DNA of 64,000 nt from Saccharopolyspora shandongensis (lineage in GTDB: Bacteria; Actinomycetota; Actinomycetes; Mycobacteriales; Pseudonocardiaceae), in the NCBI RefSeq assembly GCF_900106995.1, contig NZ_FNOK01000001.1, positions 1 to 64,000 on the forward strand, given 5' to 3'. Both the position numbers and the translations under genes were made by a program. Each line of letters begins with the position of its first letter. Within the stretch, counting starts at the first letter, position 1. Positions 25,837 through 34,312 of this stretch are shown here, piece after piece. The notes below the pieces were generated by a model. It was not told the origin of the DNA. It ran no database searches and was given only the letters and a program-made list of their open reading frames with translations.

Positions 25837-26171
25837 GTGCCCCGCTGTCCACCGGCCCCCGATCGTTCCGGCGACCGAACCTACCAGTCGTGAGTGCTTG
25901 TTCCGGTAAGAACCGGAACGAACACTCACGACCACCGGGCGGCGGTCAGGGGCGCGACAGGAAGCAGACCGATGGGGCAGACTGCGGGGCTTGGCAGCCT
26001 CGTAGAGACCGTGACCGGCCGAGGTACCGGCCGCCGCGCACCGCTGCCGATCCTCAGTCCCACAGGACGGATTACATCACTCCTGACGTTGTGTCTCCAC
26101 CGGAGCGAACCGGGTCGCTATCCCAGCCGCCGGGAGGGAGCCGTATATACTGAGAGCAGTCTCTGAATCGA
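25837..26171. other. Divergent intergenic region with long hairpin
   Basis: The 335 nt between the membrane-protein gene and the LuxR regulator contain a long hairpin: 25887-25907 pairs with 25912-25932, 21 bp with two mismatches and a 4-nt loop. Because it lies upstream of both genes, it is not an obvious terminator for either. It may be a dispersed hairpin repeat, an insulator or the 5' leader of the minus-strand gene. Confidence 0.55.
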
Positions 26172-28511
26172 ATGAGCCTGATGATAAGGATGGCAAGCCG
26201 ACGGATCGGTGACTTCGCTGGCGACCCGAGCAGTTTTGTTGGGCGCTGTCGAGCAATGGCCGAAGTCAAGGGGCTGCTGTCGAGGGCCCGGCTCGTGACA
26301 CTGACCGGGCCCGGCGGTGTAGGAAAGTCGCGTTTGGCGTTGCGTCTTGCGGAGGACCTGCGGCGGGCTTTCCCGGACGGTGTCTGGCTGGTCAAGCTTG
26401 CAGAGCTGGACGACGACTCGCTAGTGGCTCGCGCAGTGGCATCGAGCCTCCAGTTGCGCGATCGCACGGCTCGTGCACCTGAAGATGTGCTTGTTGACCA
26501 CCTCGCAGACAAGCAATTGCTACTGGTGTTGGACAACTGCGAGCACTTGCGTGATGCCTGCGGCTATCTCGTCGCCACCCTGCTCGAAGCTGCACCGAAA
26601 CTGCATGTTCTTGCAACCAGCCGCGAACCGCTAATGATCGGCGGTGAGCACATCTGGCAGGTACCGCCGATGTCCGTGCCGACCGACAACACCCTGGTAC
26701 AGGGCACGGCTCGGGAGTACGAGGCGCTGAAATTGTTTGAAGATCGCGCCTCGGCGGTAAATCCAGAATTCACGCTCGGTCCGGACAATGAGCAGACGGT
26801 GGCTCGGTTGTGCGGCCGATTGGATGGTCTTCCACTCGCGATCGAGCTGGCCGCGGTCCTCATCCGAGCACTGTCGGTGGAGCAAATCCTTGTCCGGTTA
26901 AAGGACCGCTACCGACTGTTGACGGAGGGAAAACGTGCCGGCTTGTCGCGCCACCAGACGCTACGGGCGGCCGTGGAGTGGAGTTTCGACCTGTGCACCC
27001 AGCAAGAACAGGTGCTGTGGTCACGACTATCCGTTTTCCCGGGCGAGTTCGACATCGAGGCCGCACAACAGGTGTGCGCGGATGACGGCCTGTCGCCTGA
27101 CGAAGTGTTCATGGGTGTCGTGGGGTTGGTGGAAAAGTCAATTCTGATCCGAGAACAGCACCATGTTGGCTCCCGGTATCGGTTTCTCTCCACGATCCGC
27201 GATTTCGGGCACGAGCAGCTCGGCACAAACGGTGCTCTGGCCGCGCTGCGCCGCAAGCACCGAGACTACTACCTGAACCTGGTCGAACAGGCCGACGCCA
27301 ACTGGTTCGGTCCTCACCAGCTGCAGTGGTTCTCCCGCTTGCAACTCGACCAGGCCAGCCTGTGGGCAGCGCTGGAGTACTGCCTCACCGAACCAGGGGA
27401 AGCCAGAGCCGGGCTGCGGATGGCCGGCGCCCTGTGGTTTTACTGGGTCGCCTGCAGCTCGCCCCAGGAAGGCCGGGAGTGGCTCGACCGGGCACTCACC
27501 CTCGACTTGCAGCCGAGCCAAGAACGCACCAAGGCGCTGTGGACCAATGGCTATCTCGCCATCCGACAAGGCGACACGGGCGCTGCCTTGAGCATGCTGA
27601 ACGAATGCTCACGCCTGGCGCGTGCACTGGATGACCGCGCGGCACTGGCTCACGCAGCGCAGCTTTCGGGACATGCTGAACTCGTATCAAACAATCTGAC
27701 CCAGGCGGTGCCCCTGCTGGAGCAGGCATTGTCTCAGGAGCGGGCACTCGGCAGGCCGAGCACCCACCTGGCCACGGCTCTCTTCCGGCTCGCGCTCGCC
27801 CGGTGTCTGACTGGGGACGCCGATCGCGGCCTCACCCTCTGCCAGGAATGCGAGAAGCTCTGCCGGGCACACGGCGAACAGTGGAGCCGGTCGTGGATGC
27901 TGTGGATCCTGGCGGTCATCCGGTGGACGCAGGGCGATCTGCAGCACATGACCGACCACCTGCGAGAGTGCCTGCGAATCGAGCGGTCCCTCAGCGATCC
28001 GCTCAACATCGCACTCTGCGTCGAGGCCCTGGCTTGGGTGGAGGCCAGGAACGGAAATGGCGAACGCGCCGCCGAGCTGCTGGCCGCGAGTCACAAGCTC
28101 TGGCGGCCGCTCGGCGAGTACCTCCTGGGCTTCCACCACTACCTGGACTGGCACGATCAGTGCGAGGCGCATGCTCGCCGGGCCGTCGGAGACAAAACGT
28201 TCGAAGCCTCCTATCAACGCGGCGCAGACCACACGGTTGACGAGATCGTCGTTCGTGCGCTGAATGAGAAGACAGCGGCGGTGTCCGGTTCTCAGGCAGA
28301 GAGCGCGGCGGGAATCCACACGCTCCTGACGCCGCGAGAACGAGAAGTCGCCCAGCTCGTCGCCCAGGGGTTGTCAAATAAGGAAATCGCAGCGCACTTG
28401 GCGATCAAGCGACGGACGGCGGAAAGCCACATCGAGCACATCCTCACGAAATTGGGCTTCACGTCGCGCGGCCGGATCGCCGCATTGTTCTGGGAGCAGC
28501 AACGAGGGTGA
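26172..28511 (+). CDS. Large NB-ARC/TPR LuxR-family regulator
   Basis: This ~779-residue STAND-type regulator has an N-terminal P-loop GPGGVGKS (~46-53) and Walker B LLLVLDNCEH (~115-124), a winged-helix/NB-ARC region (HQTLRAAVEWSFDLC), a helical TPR-like middle, and a C-terminal GerE/LuxR HTH (LTPREREVAQLVAQGLSNKEIAAHLAIKRRTAESHIEHILTKL). No ribosome-binding site supports 26172; an in-frame ATG at 26190 is an alternative start. Codon use is more AT-tolerant than in neighbours, hinting at horizontal acquisition. It stands alone, so the target is unknown. Confidence 0.88.
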   Translation: MSLMIRMASRRIGDFAGDPSSFVGRCRAMAEVKGLLSRARLVTLTGPGGVGKSRLALRLAEDLRRAFPDGVWLVKLAELDDDSLVARAVASSLQLRDRTARAPEDVLVDHLADKQLLLVLDNCEHLRDACGYLVATLLEAAPKLHVLATSREPLMIGGEHIWQVPPMSVPTDNTLVQGTAREYEALKLFEDRASAVNPEFTLGPDNEQTVARLCGRLDGLPLAIELAAVLIRALSVEQILVRLKDRYRLLTEGKRAGLSRHQTLRAAVEWSFDLCTQQEQVLWSRLSVFPGEFDIEAAQQVCADDGLSPDEVFMGVVGLVEKSILIREQHHVGSRYRFLSTIRDFGHEQLGTNGALAALRRKHRDYYLNLVEQADANWFGPHQLQWFSRLQLDQASLWAALEYCLTEPGEARAGLRMAGALWFYWVACSSPQEGREWLDRALTLDLQPSQERTKALWTNGYLAIRQGDTGAALSMLNECSRLARALDDRAALAHAAQLSGHAELVSNNLTQAVPLLEQALSQERALGRPSTHLATALFRLALARCLTGDADRGLTLCQECEKLCRAHGEQWSRSWMLWILAVIRWTQGDLQHMTDHLRECLRIERSLSDPLNIALCVEALAWVEARNGNGERAAELLAASHKLWRPLGEYLLGFHHYLDWHDQCEAHARRAVGDKTFEASYQRGADHTVDEIVVRALNEKTAAVSGSQAESAAGIHTLLTPREREVAQLVAQGLSNKEIAAHLAIKRRTAESHIEHILTKLGFTSRGRIAALFWEQQRG

Positions 28512-28673
28512 GGGACACCGGAATCCCCGCACAGGACGCACCGCCAGGTTCACGATCACGGCTCGCAATGGCTGGACCATCCCCGACGCGCCACCACGCG
28601 GTCAACCGCCGCGCCCGGCCAGCCTTCATGGCCTTCGCCGACCACGGCCGATCGCGGCCATCTCGGGCATAGT

Positions 28674-29693
28674 TCAGGGGCGCGACAGGAAGTCGTGCAC
28701 TCGGTCTCCGAGGAGCACGTCGTTGTCGCGGTCGATCCATTGGCGACGCAGGACCGCGAGTGCCGTCGACATGTTCAGGCCGTTGATGCCGGGTAGCGCG
28801 CCGATGTCTTCCGTGACGAACCGGGACAGGTGGTCTTCGTCGCGGAACACCGCGTGGTGGGTGATCGATGCCGGTCCGGCCGTCATCACCGTGAACCGCC
28901 CGGACGGCTCCGCGCTCAGCGCGGCCAGCACGGCGGGGATGTGCTGCGGTTGGACCTCGAGGGTGATCAGCGCCGTGAGCCGGAAGCCGAGGACCGCCGG
29001 TTCGATCTCCACCCGGGGGCGGGCGGCACCTGCTTCCAGCACCGATTGGATCAGCCGGTACGCGGTCGAGCGGCTGACGTCGAGCTCGCGGGCGGCTTGC
29101 GCCGCGGTGATCCGGCCGTCGTCGACGAGCAGGCGCAGCGTGTTGAACTCGGCTTCGTTGAGCGGCCCGACGCTCTCCGGTGGGGAGCTGGGGTCGGCGT
29201 CGGCGTGCTCTCGCAGCGCAGCGGTTTGCTCGCCGGTGAGCCGGTTCAGGTGCCACGCCACGGCCTGGCGCGCCGTGCGCAGCACGAGGTGCGACTCGAT
29301 GGACGCGATGCCCGGGATGGCGGGCAAGGTGTGGGTCAGCAGGCGGCGCAGGTCCGTTCCCGCCAGTGGGTAGATGGTGCAGTAGATATCCGCGTCACCA
29401 CTGATGATCATGATGGACTGAGCCTCCGGTACCTCCTGGATCGCTGCCGCGACGCCGGAGGTCATGCCTGGCTCGCACTTGATCCACACCACGTAGGGGT
29501 TGGCGGTGAGGATCAGTGACCAGTGCACGGTGGAGATGAAGCGCAGGAGCCGACTCTCCTGCAGCCGCTGGATTCGCCGGCCGACCGTGCTGGCCGAGGT
29601 GCCCAGGATCTCCGCAACGGCGTTCAGCGGCGCCCGGGGCGTCAGCTGCAGCGCGGCCACCAGATCAAGGTCCGCGTCGTCCAGTGTTTGCAA
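28674..29693 (-). CDS. Tandem Lrp/AsnC-family transcriptional regulator
   Basis: This 339-residue protein carries two Lrp/AsnC HTH-plus-RAM-like units in tandem: LDDADLDLVAALQLTPRAPLNAVAEILGTSASTVGRRIQRL at the start and LNEAEFNTLRLLVDDGRITAAQAARELDVSRSTAYRLIQSVLEAG about residue 175. Such double-length Lrp proteins are common in actinomycetes. It is divergent from abgT plus an M20 peptidase and so probably senses the amino-acid-like product of that pair. Its start codon lies in a region containing GTTTTGCAAAC, a possible operator. Confidence 0.9.
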   Translation of the reverse strand: MQTLDDADLDLVAALQLTPRAPLNAVAEILGTSASTVGRRIQRLQESRLLRFISTVHWSLILTANPYVVWIKCEPGMTSGVAAAIQEVPEAQSIMIISGDADIYCTIYPLAGTDLRRLLTHTLPAIPGIASIESHLVLRTARQAVAWHLNRLTGEQTAALREHADADPSSPPESVGPLNEAEFNTLRLLVDDGRITAAQAARELDVSRSTAYRLIQSVLEAGAARPRVEIEPAVLGFRLTALITLEVQPQHIPAVLAALSAEPSGRFTVMTAGPASITHHAVFRDEDHLSRFVTEDIGALPGINGLNMSTALAVLRRQWIDRDNDVLLGDRVHDFLSRP

Positions 29694-29806
29694 AACCTCA
29701 CCTCAAGTTGAACGGTTTGCCCGTCGCCATAGATTACTTGACACAAGCCTGCATCTGAAGTTTGGATGCTGGATCAAATCACCGTTTGATGATAGCGGAG
29801 GGGCCC

Positions 29807-31354
29807 TTGAACGAGGTTACGACGCGACGACGTTCGGTGACGTCGTCGGTGATGCGCGTGCTCGATGTGGTGGATCGGGCCGGGAACAAGCTGCCGCATC
29901 CCTTCTGGCTCTTCGTGATCCTGAGCGTGCTGGTGGTGCTGGCGAGCTGGCTGCTGGCCGCGCTCGGCGTCTCCGCGACCTCCCCGGTGGACGGCAAGGA
30001 GGTCGGGGTCAAGAGCCTGATCTCCGATGCCGGGGTCCAGATGATGCTCGGCGATCTGATCAAGAACTTCGTGAACTTCCCGCCGCTCGGGCTGATCGTG
30101 GTGGTCATGCTCGGCGTGGCCATCGCGGACAAGACCGGGCTGCTGGCGGCGCTGATGCGCGCCGCGTTGGCCCGGGTGCCGGCCGGTCTCGTCACCTTCG
30201 CGGTCGCACTGACCTCGATGTTCGCCCACGTGGCGTCGGACGCCGCGTTCGTGGTGATGATCCCGCTCGGCATGATCGTGTTCCGGGCCGTGGGCCGCAG
30301 CCCGATCATCGGCGCGGTCGTGGCTTACGTCGCCGTGGGCGGCGCCAGCAGCATCAGCCCGGTGATCGAGGGATCGGACGCGGTCTTCGCCGGACTGACC
30401 ACGTCGGCCGCGCACACCATCGACCCGAACTACGTGGTCACCCCGGTGTCCAACTACTACTTCTCGTTGGCATCCTCGCTGCTGCTGGCCGTCTCGATCA
30501 CCGTGGTGACCGAGCTCGTCGTCGCCCGCCGGGTCGCTGCGATGAACGCCGTCGAGCCGGAGCTGACCGATGTCGACGAGTTGCCCGACATGTCCCTGTC
30601 GGCCGTCGAGCGCACCGGGGTGCAGCGGGCGCTGATCGCCGCGGCGCTCTACGTCATCGCAGTGGTGCTCGCCGTGCTGCCGAGCGGTTCGCCGCTGCGC
30701 GGCGAGGGCGGCTCCATCGTGGACTCCCCGCTGATGGAGAACGTCGCGGTGGTCATGATGCTGTTCTTCATGATCGTCGGCACCGTCTACGGCCTGACGG
30801 TGAAGACCATCAGCTCGGCCAAGGACTTTCCGGAGCTGATGGGCCAGGGGCTTCGCGAACTGGTCCCGGTGCTGGTGCTGTTCTTCGCGGTCTCGCAGTT
30901 CCTCGCGTACTTCAAGTGGACGAACATCGGCCAGGTCATCGCGATCTCCGGCGCCGGCGTGCTGGATTCGATCGACGCGCCGCCGGTGGTGATCTTCGTC
31001 TGCGCGGTGCTGCTGATCAGCGTGCTGAACCTGCTGCTCACCAGCGGCTCGGCCATGTGGGCGCTGGTCGCTCCGGTGCTCGTTCCGATGCTGATGCTGC
31101 TGCACATCCACCCGGAGACCACCCAGGCCCTGTTCCGCATCGCCGACGCGCCCACCAACAGCGTCACGCCCATGAGCCCCTACTTCGTCATCGCGCTCGG
31201 CTTCATCCGCCGCTACCGCCCGTCCGCCGGGATCGGCACCCTGATGTCGCTCGTGCTGCCGCTCGCGATCGTCAACCTGTGCGTCTGGCTCCTGATGTTC
31301 CTGGCCTGGTACGCGTTCGGCATCCCGCTCGGCCCCGGCGTTCCCGTCCGATGA
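29807..31354 (+). CDS. AbgT-family transporter (p-aminobenzoyl-glutamate-type)
   Basis: This ~515-residue membrane protein of the AbgT family contains LDVVDRAGNKLPHPFWLFVILS, VGGASSISPVIEGSDAVFAG and APTNSVTPMSPYFVIALGF, all typical of this importer/exporter family. The TTG at 29807 is favoured by GGAGGGG just upstream; an ATG at 29789 lacks one. A TTGACA at 29738-29743 followed 17 nt later by TTTGGA is a possible promoter. The M20 peptidase gene overlaps its stop by ATGA, giving an uptake-and-hydrolysis pair. Some AbgT members export sulfonamides instead, so direction is not certain. Confidence 0.9.
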   Translation: MNEVTTRRRSVTSSVMRVLDVVDRAGNKLPHPFWLFVILSVLVVLASWLLAALGVSATSPVDGKEVGVKSLISDAGVQMMLGDLIKNFVNFPPLGLIVVVMLGVAIADKTGLLAALMRAALARVPAGLVTFAVALTSMFAHVASDAAFVVMIPLGMIVFRAVGRSPIIGAVVAYVAVGGASSISPVIEGSDAVFAGLTTSAAHTIDPNYVVTPVSNYYFSLASSLLLAVSITVVTELVVARRVAAMNAVEPELTDVDELPDMSLSAVERTGVQRALIAAALYVIAVVLAVLPSGSPLRGEGGSIVDSPLMENVAVVMMLFFMIVGTVYGLTVKTISSAKDFPELMGQGLRELVPVLVLFFAVSQFLAYFKWTNIGQVIAISGAGVLDSIDAPPVVIFVCAVLLISVLNLLLTSGSAMWALVAPVLVPMLMLLHIHPETTQALFRIADAPTNSVTPMSPYFVIALGFIRRYRPSAGIGTLMSLVLPLAIVNLCVWLLMFLAWYAFGIPLGPGVPVR

Positions 31355-32541
31355 ACCACTCCCAAAGCAGGAAGGCGCACGATTTGTCCGCGAAGCCGTT
31401 GTCCACTTGGTGCCGCGACCGGTTGGATGATCTCCTCGGTGATGTTTCGATGCTGGTGCACCAAGAATCACCTAGCAGCGAAAAAGCGTTGCTGGACAAG
31501 ACCGCCGACTCGATCACGACGTGGTTGCGGGACCGGCTCGGCGCACCGTCCCAGCTCACGCGGCACGAACACGCTGAGCACGGTGACCTGCTGGAGGTGA
31601 CCTACGCCGGCTCCACTGAAGCGCCCGTGCTCATGATCGGCCACTACGACACCGTGTGGCCCGCGGGAACTGTGGATGGGTGGCCGTTCGCCGTGCGGGA
31701 GGACGGGACGGCGACCGGGCCGGGCATCTACGACATGAAAACCGGCCTCGTCACCGGAGTCTGGGCGCTGCTGGCGCTGCGCGCGTTCGACCTGCCGTGC
31801 CCGACCGTCCGGTTCATGTTCAACGGCGACGAAGAGCTCGGCAGCCCGATGTCCCGGCCCCACATCGAACGCGCGGCGCCGGACTGCTTGGCGACCCTGG
31901 TGCTGGAACCGGGCGTCGGCTGGGACGTCAAGGCGGAGCGCAAGGGTGTCGGGATCTTCACCGTCACCGCGCACGGTGTGGAGGCCCACTCTGGGAACAA
32001 CGCCACCGACGGTGCCAGCGCGGTCCACGCGCTCGCCGAGATCATCCACCGGCTCGCCGGCGAAGCCGACCACGAGCGCGGCACCACGGTCAACGTCGGC
32101 ACGATGAGCGGCGGCACCGCCCGCAACGTCATCGCGGGCAAGGCCGGCTGCCTCATCGACATCCGGATCAGCGACCAGGCCGAGGCCGACCGGATCGACG
32201 CGGTCTTCGCCGGTCTCCGCGGCAGCGACCCGCGAGTGCGGCTGGAGGTCGAAGGGAGGTGGAGCCGCCCGCCCATGCGGCTCACCCCGGAGAGCAGGCG
32301 GCTGTTCGACCTCGCCGACGAAGTCGCCGCGTCTGTGCGCGCGCCGCTCGAACCGATCAGCGTCGGAGGCGGCAGCGACGCGAACTTCGTTTCCGCACTT
32401 GGCCTTCCGGTGCTCGACGGGCTCGGCGCCAGCGGCGATGGCGCTCACGCACTGCACGAGCACGTGATCGTCGACGACATCCCGGACCGAGTCGCACTCG
32501 TCGCCGGACTGCTGCGCCGAATCGCCGACGACGCTTCGTGA
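31351..32541 (+). CDS. M20 glutamate carboxypeptidase-like hydrolase (CPG2-like)
   Basis: This 396-residue M20A enzyme has the zinc ligands in order: GHYDTVW (His, Asp), GIYDMKTG (bridging Asp), NGDEELGS (catalytic Glu pair), and a C-terminal GDGAHALHEHV (His). CPG2-type enzymes release glutamate from folate or p-aminobenzoyl-glutamate, fitting the AbgT partner upstream. The ATG overlaps the abgT stop; a TTG at 31384 with GGAAGG 8 nt upstream is an alternative start that would lose 11 residues. It is followed by the terminator at 32548-32582. Confidence 0.88.
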   Translation: MNHSQSRKAHDLSAKPLSTWCRDRLDDLLGDVSMLVHQESPSSEKALLDKTADSITTWLRDRLGAPSQLTRHEHAEHGDLLEVTYAGSTEAPVLMIGHYDTVWPAGTVDGWPFAVREDGTATGPGIYDMKTGLVTGVWALLALRAFDLPCPTVRFMFNGDEELGSPMSRPHIERAAPDCLATLVLEPGVGWDVKAERKGVGIFTVTAHGVEAHSGNNATDGASAVHALAEIIHRLAGEADHERGTTVNVGTMSGGTARNVIAGKAGCLIDIRISDQAEADRIDAVFAGLRGSDPRVRLEVEGRWSRPPMRLTPESRRLFDLADEVAASVRAPLEPISVGGGSDANFVSALGLPVLDGLGASGDGAHALHEHVIVDDIPDRVALVAGLLRRIADDAS

Positions 32542-32547
32542 GTTGTC

Positions 32548-32582
32548 GCGGGCTTGGCGCAGGCAGTCAGCGCCAAGCCCGC
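32548..32582. terminator. Hairpin terminator between convergent operons
   Basis: GCGGGCTTGGCGC (32548-32560) pairs perfectly with GCGCCAAGCCCGC (32570-32582) over a 9-nt loop. It sits 6 nt after the M20 stop and 8 nt from the end of the convergent epimerase gene, so it can serve both strands. Confidence 0.85.
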
Positions 32583-32590
32583 ACCGGCCG

Positions 32591-33382
32591 CTAGCGGGCC
32601 CAGCGGGAATGGCCCTCGTTCACCAGGATGTTGGCGTTGGTGGCGAGGAGCTCGAACGGATCCTGTTCGGTGGAGTCGATTTCGGCCACGTGCCAACGGA
32701 TTCCCGATGCATCCCGGAGCGCTTCGGCAATGTCGACCGCGCCCGTGCCGATCGGCGTCTGGGGCGCTCCGGGCAGGGCCGGGCCGTCCTTGAGGTGGAC
32801 CGCGACCACCCGGGAGCCCAGGGACGCCAGGACCGACGCCGGATCGGCACCCGCCGCGACCGCCCAGTAGACGTCGAGTTCCGCGAGGACGCCGTCGCCC
32901 GCGCGGGACCAGAAGCGGTCGTAACCCGTGGTGCCGTCCGGGAGTTCGGCCCATTCGAACCAGTGGTTGTGGTAGCCCAGGCGCAGGTCGGCCGAGACAG
33001 ATTCGGCGGCCTCCGTCAGGACTCCGGCGAGGGCGTCGACCCGGGCCGGGTCGGCGAAGGTCTCCTCGCCGAAGCCGGGGACCAGGCGCGGATGCGGGAC
33101 GAACGCCGTGTCGGCGCCCAGGATCGCGCACTCCTCCACCAGTTCCGCGACGTCGCCGGGCAGTCCGGCGTGCACCGCCGACACCGCCAGGCCCGCCGCG
33201 TCGAGGCCGGCGCGCAGGGCGCGGGCCTCGGCCAGGCGATCGGCCGACGGCTTGTCCGGGGAACCGAGGCCGAACGGCTCGACGTAGCGGAAGCCGATCT
33301 CGGCCAGCCGTTCCAGGGTCGCCTGCCGGTCGGTCGCCAGTTGTTCGCGGACGCTGTAGAGCTGCACGGAAAGCAAGGCCAC
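32591..33382 (-). CDS. Sugar phosphate isomerase/epimerase (xylose isomerase-like TIM barrel), 1
   Basis: This 263-residue AP-endonuclease-2-like TIM barrel starts LSVQLYSVREQLATDRQATLERLAEIGFRYVEPFG. Metal-binding positions appear in GYHNHWFEW, ELDVYW and VAVHLKDG, and a C-terminal Glu in HVAEID. It is the last gene of a three-gene unit with a second epimerase and a Gfo/Idh dehydrogenase. The GTG at 33382 matches relatives; a TTG at 33376 has the better Shine-Dalgarno spacing. A role in keto-sugar or inositol-type catabolism is likely but unassigned. Confidence 0.85.
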   Translation of the reverse strand: MALLSVQLYSVREQLATDRQATLERLAEIGFRYVEPFGLGSPDKPSADRLAEARALRAGLDAAGLAVSAVHAGLPGDVAELVEECAILGADTAFVPHPRLVPGFGEETFADPARVDALAGVLTEAAESVSADLRLGYHNHWFEWAELPDGTTGYDRFWSRAGDGVLAELDVYWAVAAGADPASVLASLGSRVVAVHLKDGPALPGAPQTPIGTGAVDIAEALRDASGIRWHVAEIDSTEQDPFELLATNANILVNEGHSRWAR

Positions 33383-33389
33383 CTCCGGC

Positions 33390-34310
33390 TCAGCCGACGA
33401 TCAGCGGGCGCAGGGTCCGGTGCGCGATGTTCAGGCCCTGGGTGATGCGCTCGCCGTCGCCGCCCCACACCGGATCCTCGTGCTCCACCGACAGCGTGCC
33501 CGTGAAGCCGTGCTCGTAGAGCCGGTCCACGACGCGCGCCCAGTCGACCTGGCCCAGGCCCGGCACCCGGTAGCGCCACCAGCCCATGTCCCAGGGGTTG
33601 CCGCCCTTGTCCACCTTGCCGAAGAAGCCGTAGCGCTGCCGCGCCGCCGCGTCCAGCTCCACGTCCTTGGCCTGGGCGTGCACGATGCGGTCGACGTAGG
33701 GCGCGATGGTCTCGACCGGGTCGATGCCGATCCACGTCAGGTGCGACGGATCCCAGTTCAGGTACAGGCCGAGGTCGAACATCCACTCCCACAGCTCCGG
33801 CGAGTACGCCAGGTTCCCGGGATATCCGTCCGGATGCCAGCCCTCCATCACGCAGTTCTCGACGATGATCTTCACGTCCCGCTCGCCCGCGTACTCGACG
33901 AGTTCCGGGAACACCCGTTCCGCTTCGGCGAGGTTGTCGGCCACCGGCTTCGTCCAGTCCCGGCCGACGAACGTGCCGACGTAGGGCACGCCGAGCGCCT
34001 GCGCCGCGTCGATCGCGTGCTTCAGGTGCGTGCGGATCTCCTCGCGCCGCACCGGATCCGGGTGGAGGTTGTTCTCGTAGTAGGCGAACGCCGACAGCGC
34101 CAGGCCGTGCTTGTCGAACAGCGCGAGTGTCTCGTCGGCCTCGCGGGGGCCGAAGTCGGCCACCGGCAGGTGCGCGGCCTCGAAGTCGCGGCCGCCGGTG
34201 CCCGGCCAGACGGCGACTTCCAGCGCCTCGTACCCGGCCTGCGCGGCCCAGCCGGCGATCCGGTCCAGCGTCCACTGTGGAAGACACGCGGTGAGCATTC
34301 CGAGCTGCAT
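33390..34310 (-). CDS. Sugar phosphate isomerase/epimerase (xylose isomerase-like TIM barrel), 2
   Basis: This 306-residue TIM barrel has GTFVGRDWTKPVADNL, IIVENCVMEGWHPDG (metal Glu), YLNWDPSHLTWIGIDP (Asp/His) and a VEHEDPVW C-terminal Glu, the standard metal site of this superfamily. ATG 34310 lies 3 nt beyond the stop of the upstream dehydrogenase, with AAGG ahead. It is longer than its neighbour epimerase and belongs to a different subgroup, so the two probably act on different intermediates of one pathway. Confidence 0.87.
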   Translation of the reverse strand: MQLGMLTACLPQWTLDRIAGWAAQAGYEALEVAVWPGTGGRDFEAAHLPVADFGPREADETLALFDKHGLALSAFAYYENNLHPDPVRREEIRTHLKHAIDAAQALGVPYVGTFVGRDWTKPVADNLAEAERVFPELVEYAGERDVKIIVENCVMEGWHPDGYPGNLAYSPELWEWMFDLGLYLNWDPSHLTWIGIDPVETIAPYVDRIVHAQAKDVELDAAARQRYGFFGKVDKGGNPWDMGWWRYRVPGLGQVDWARVVDRLYEHGFTGTLSVEHEDPVWGGDGERITQGLNIAHRTLRPLIVG

Positions 34311-34312
34311 GA

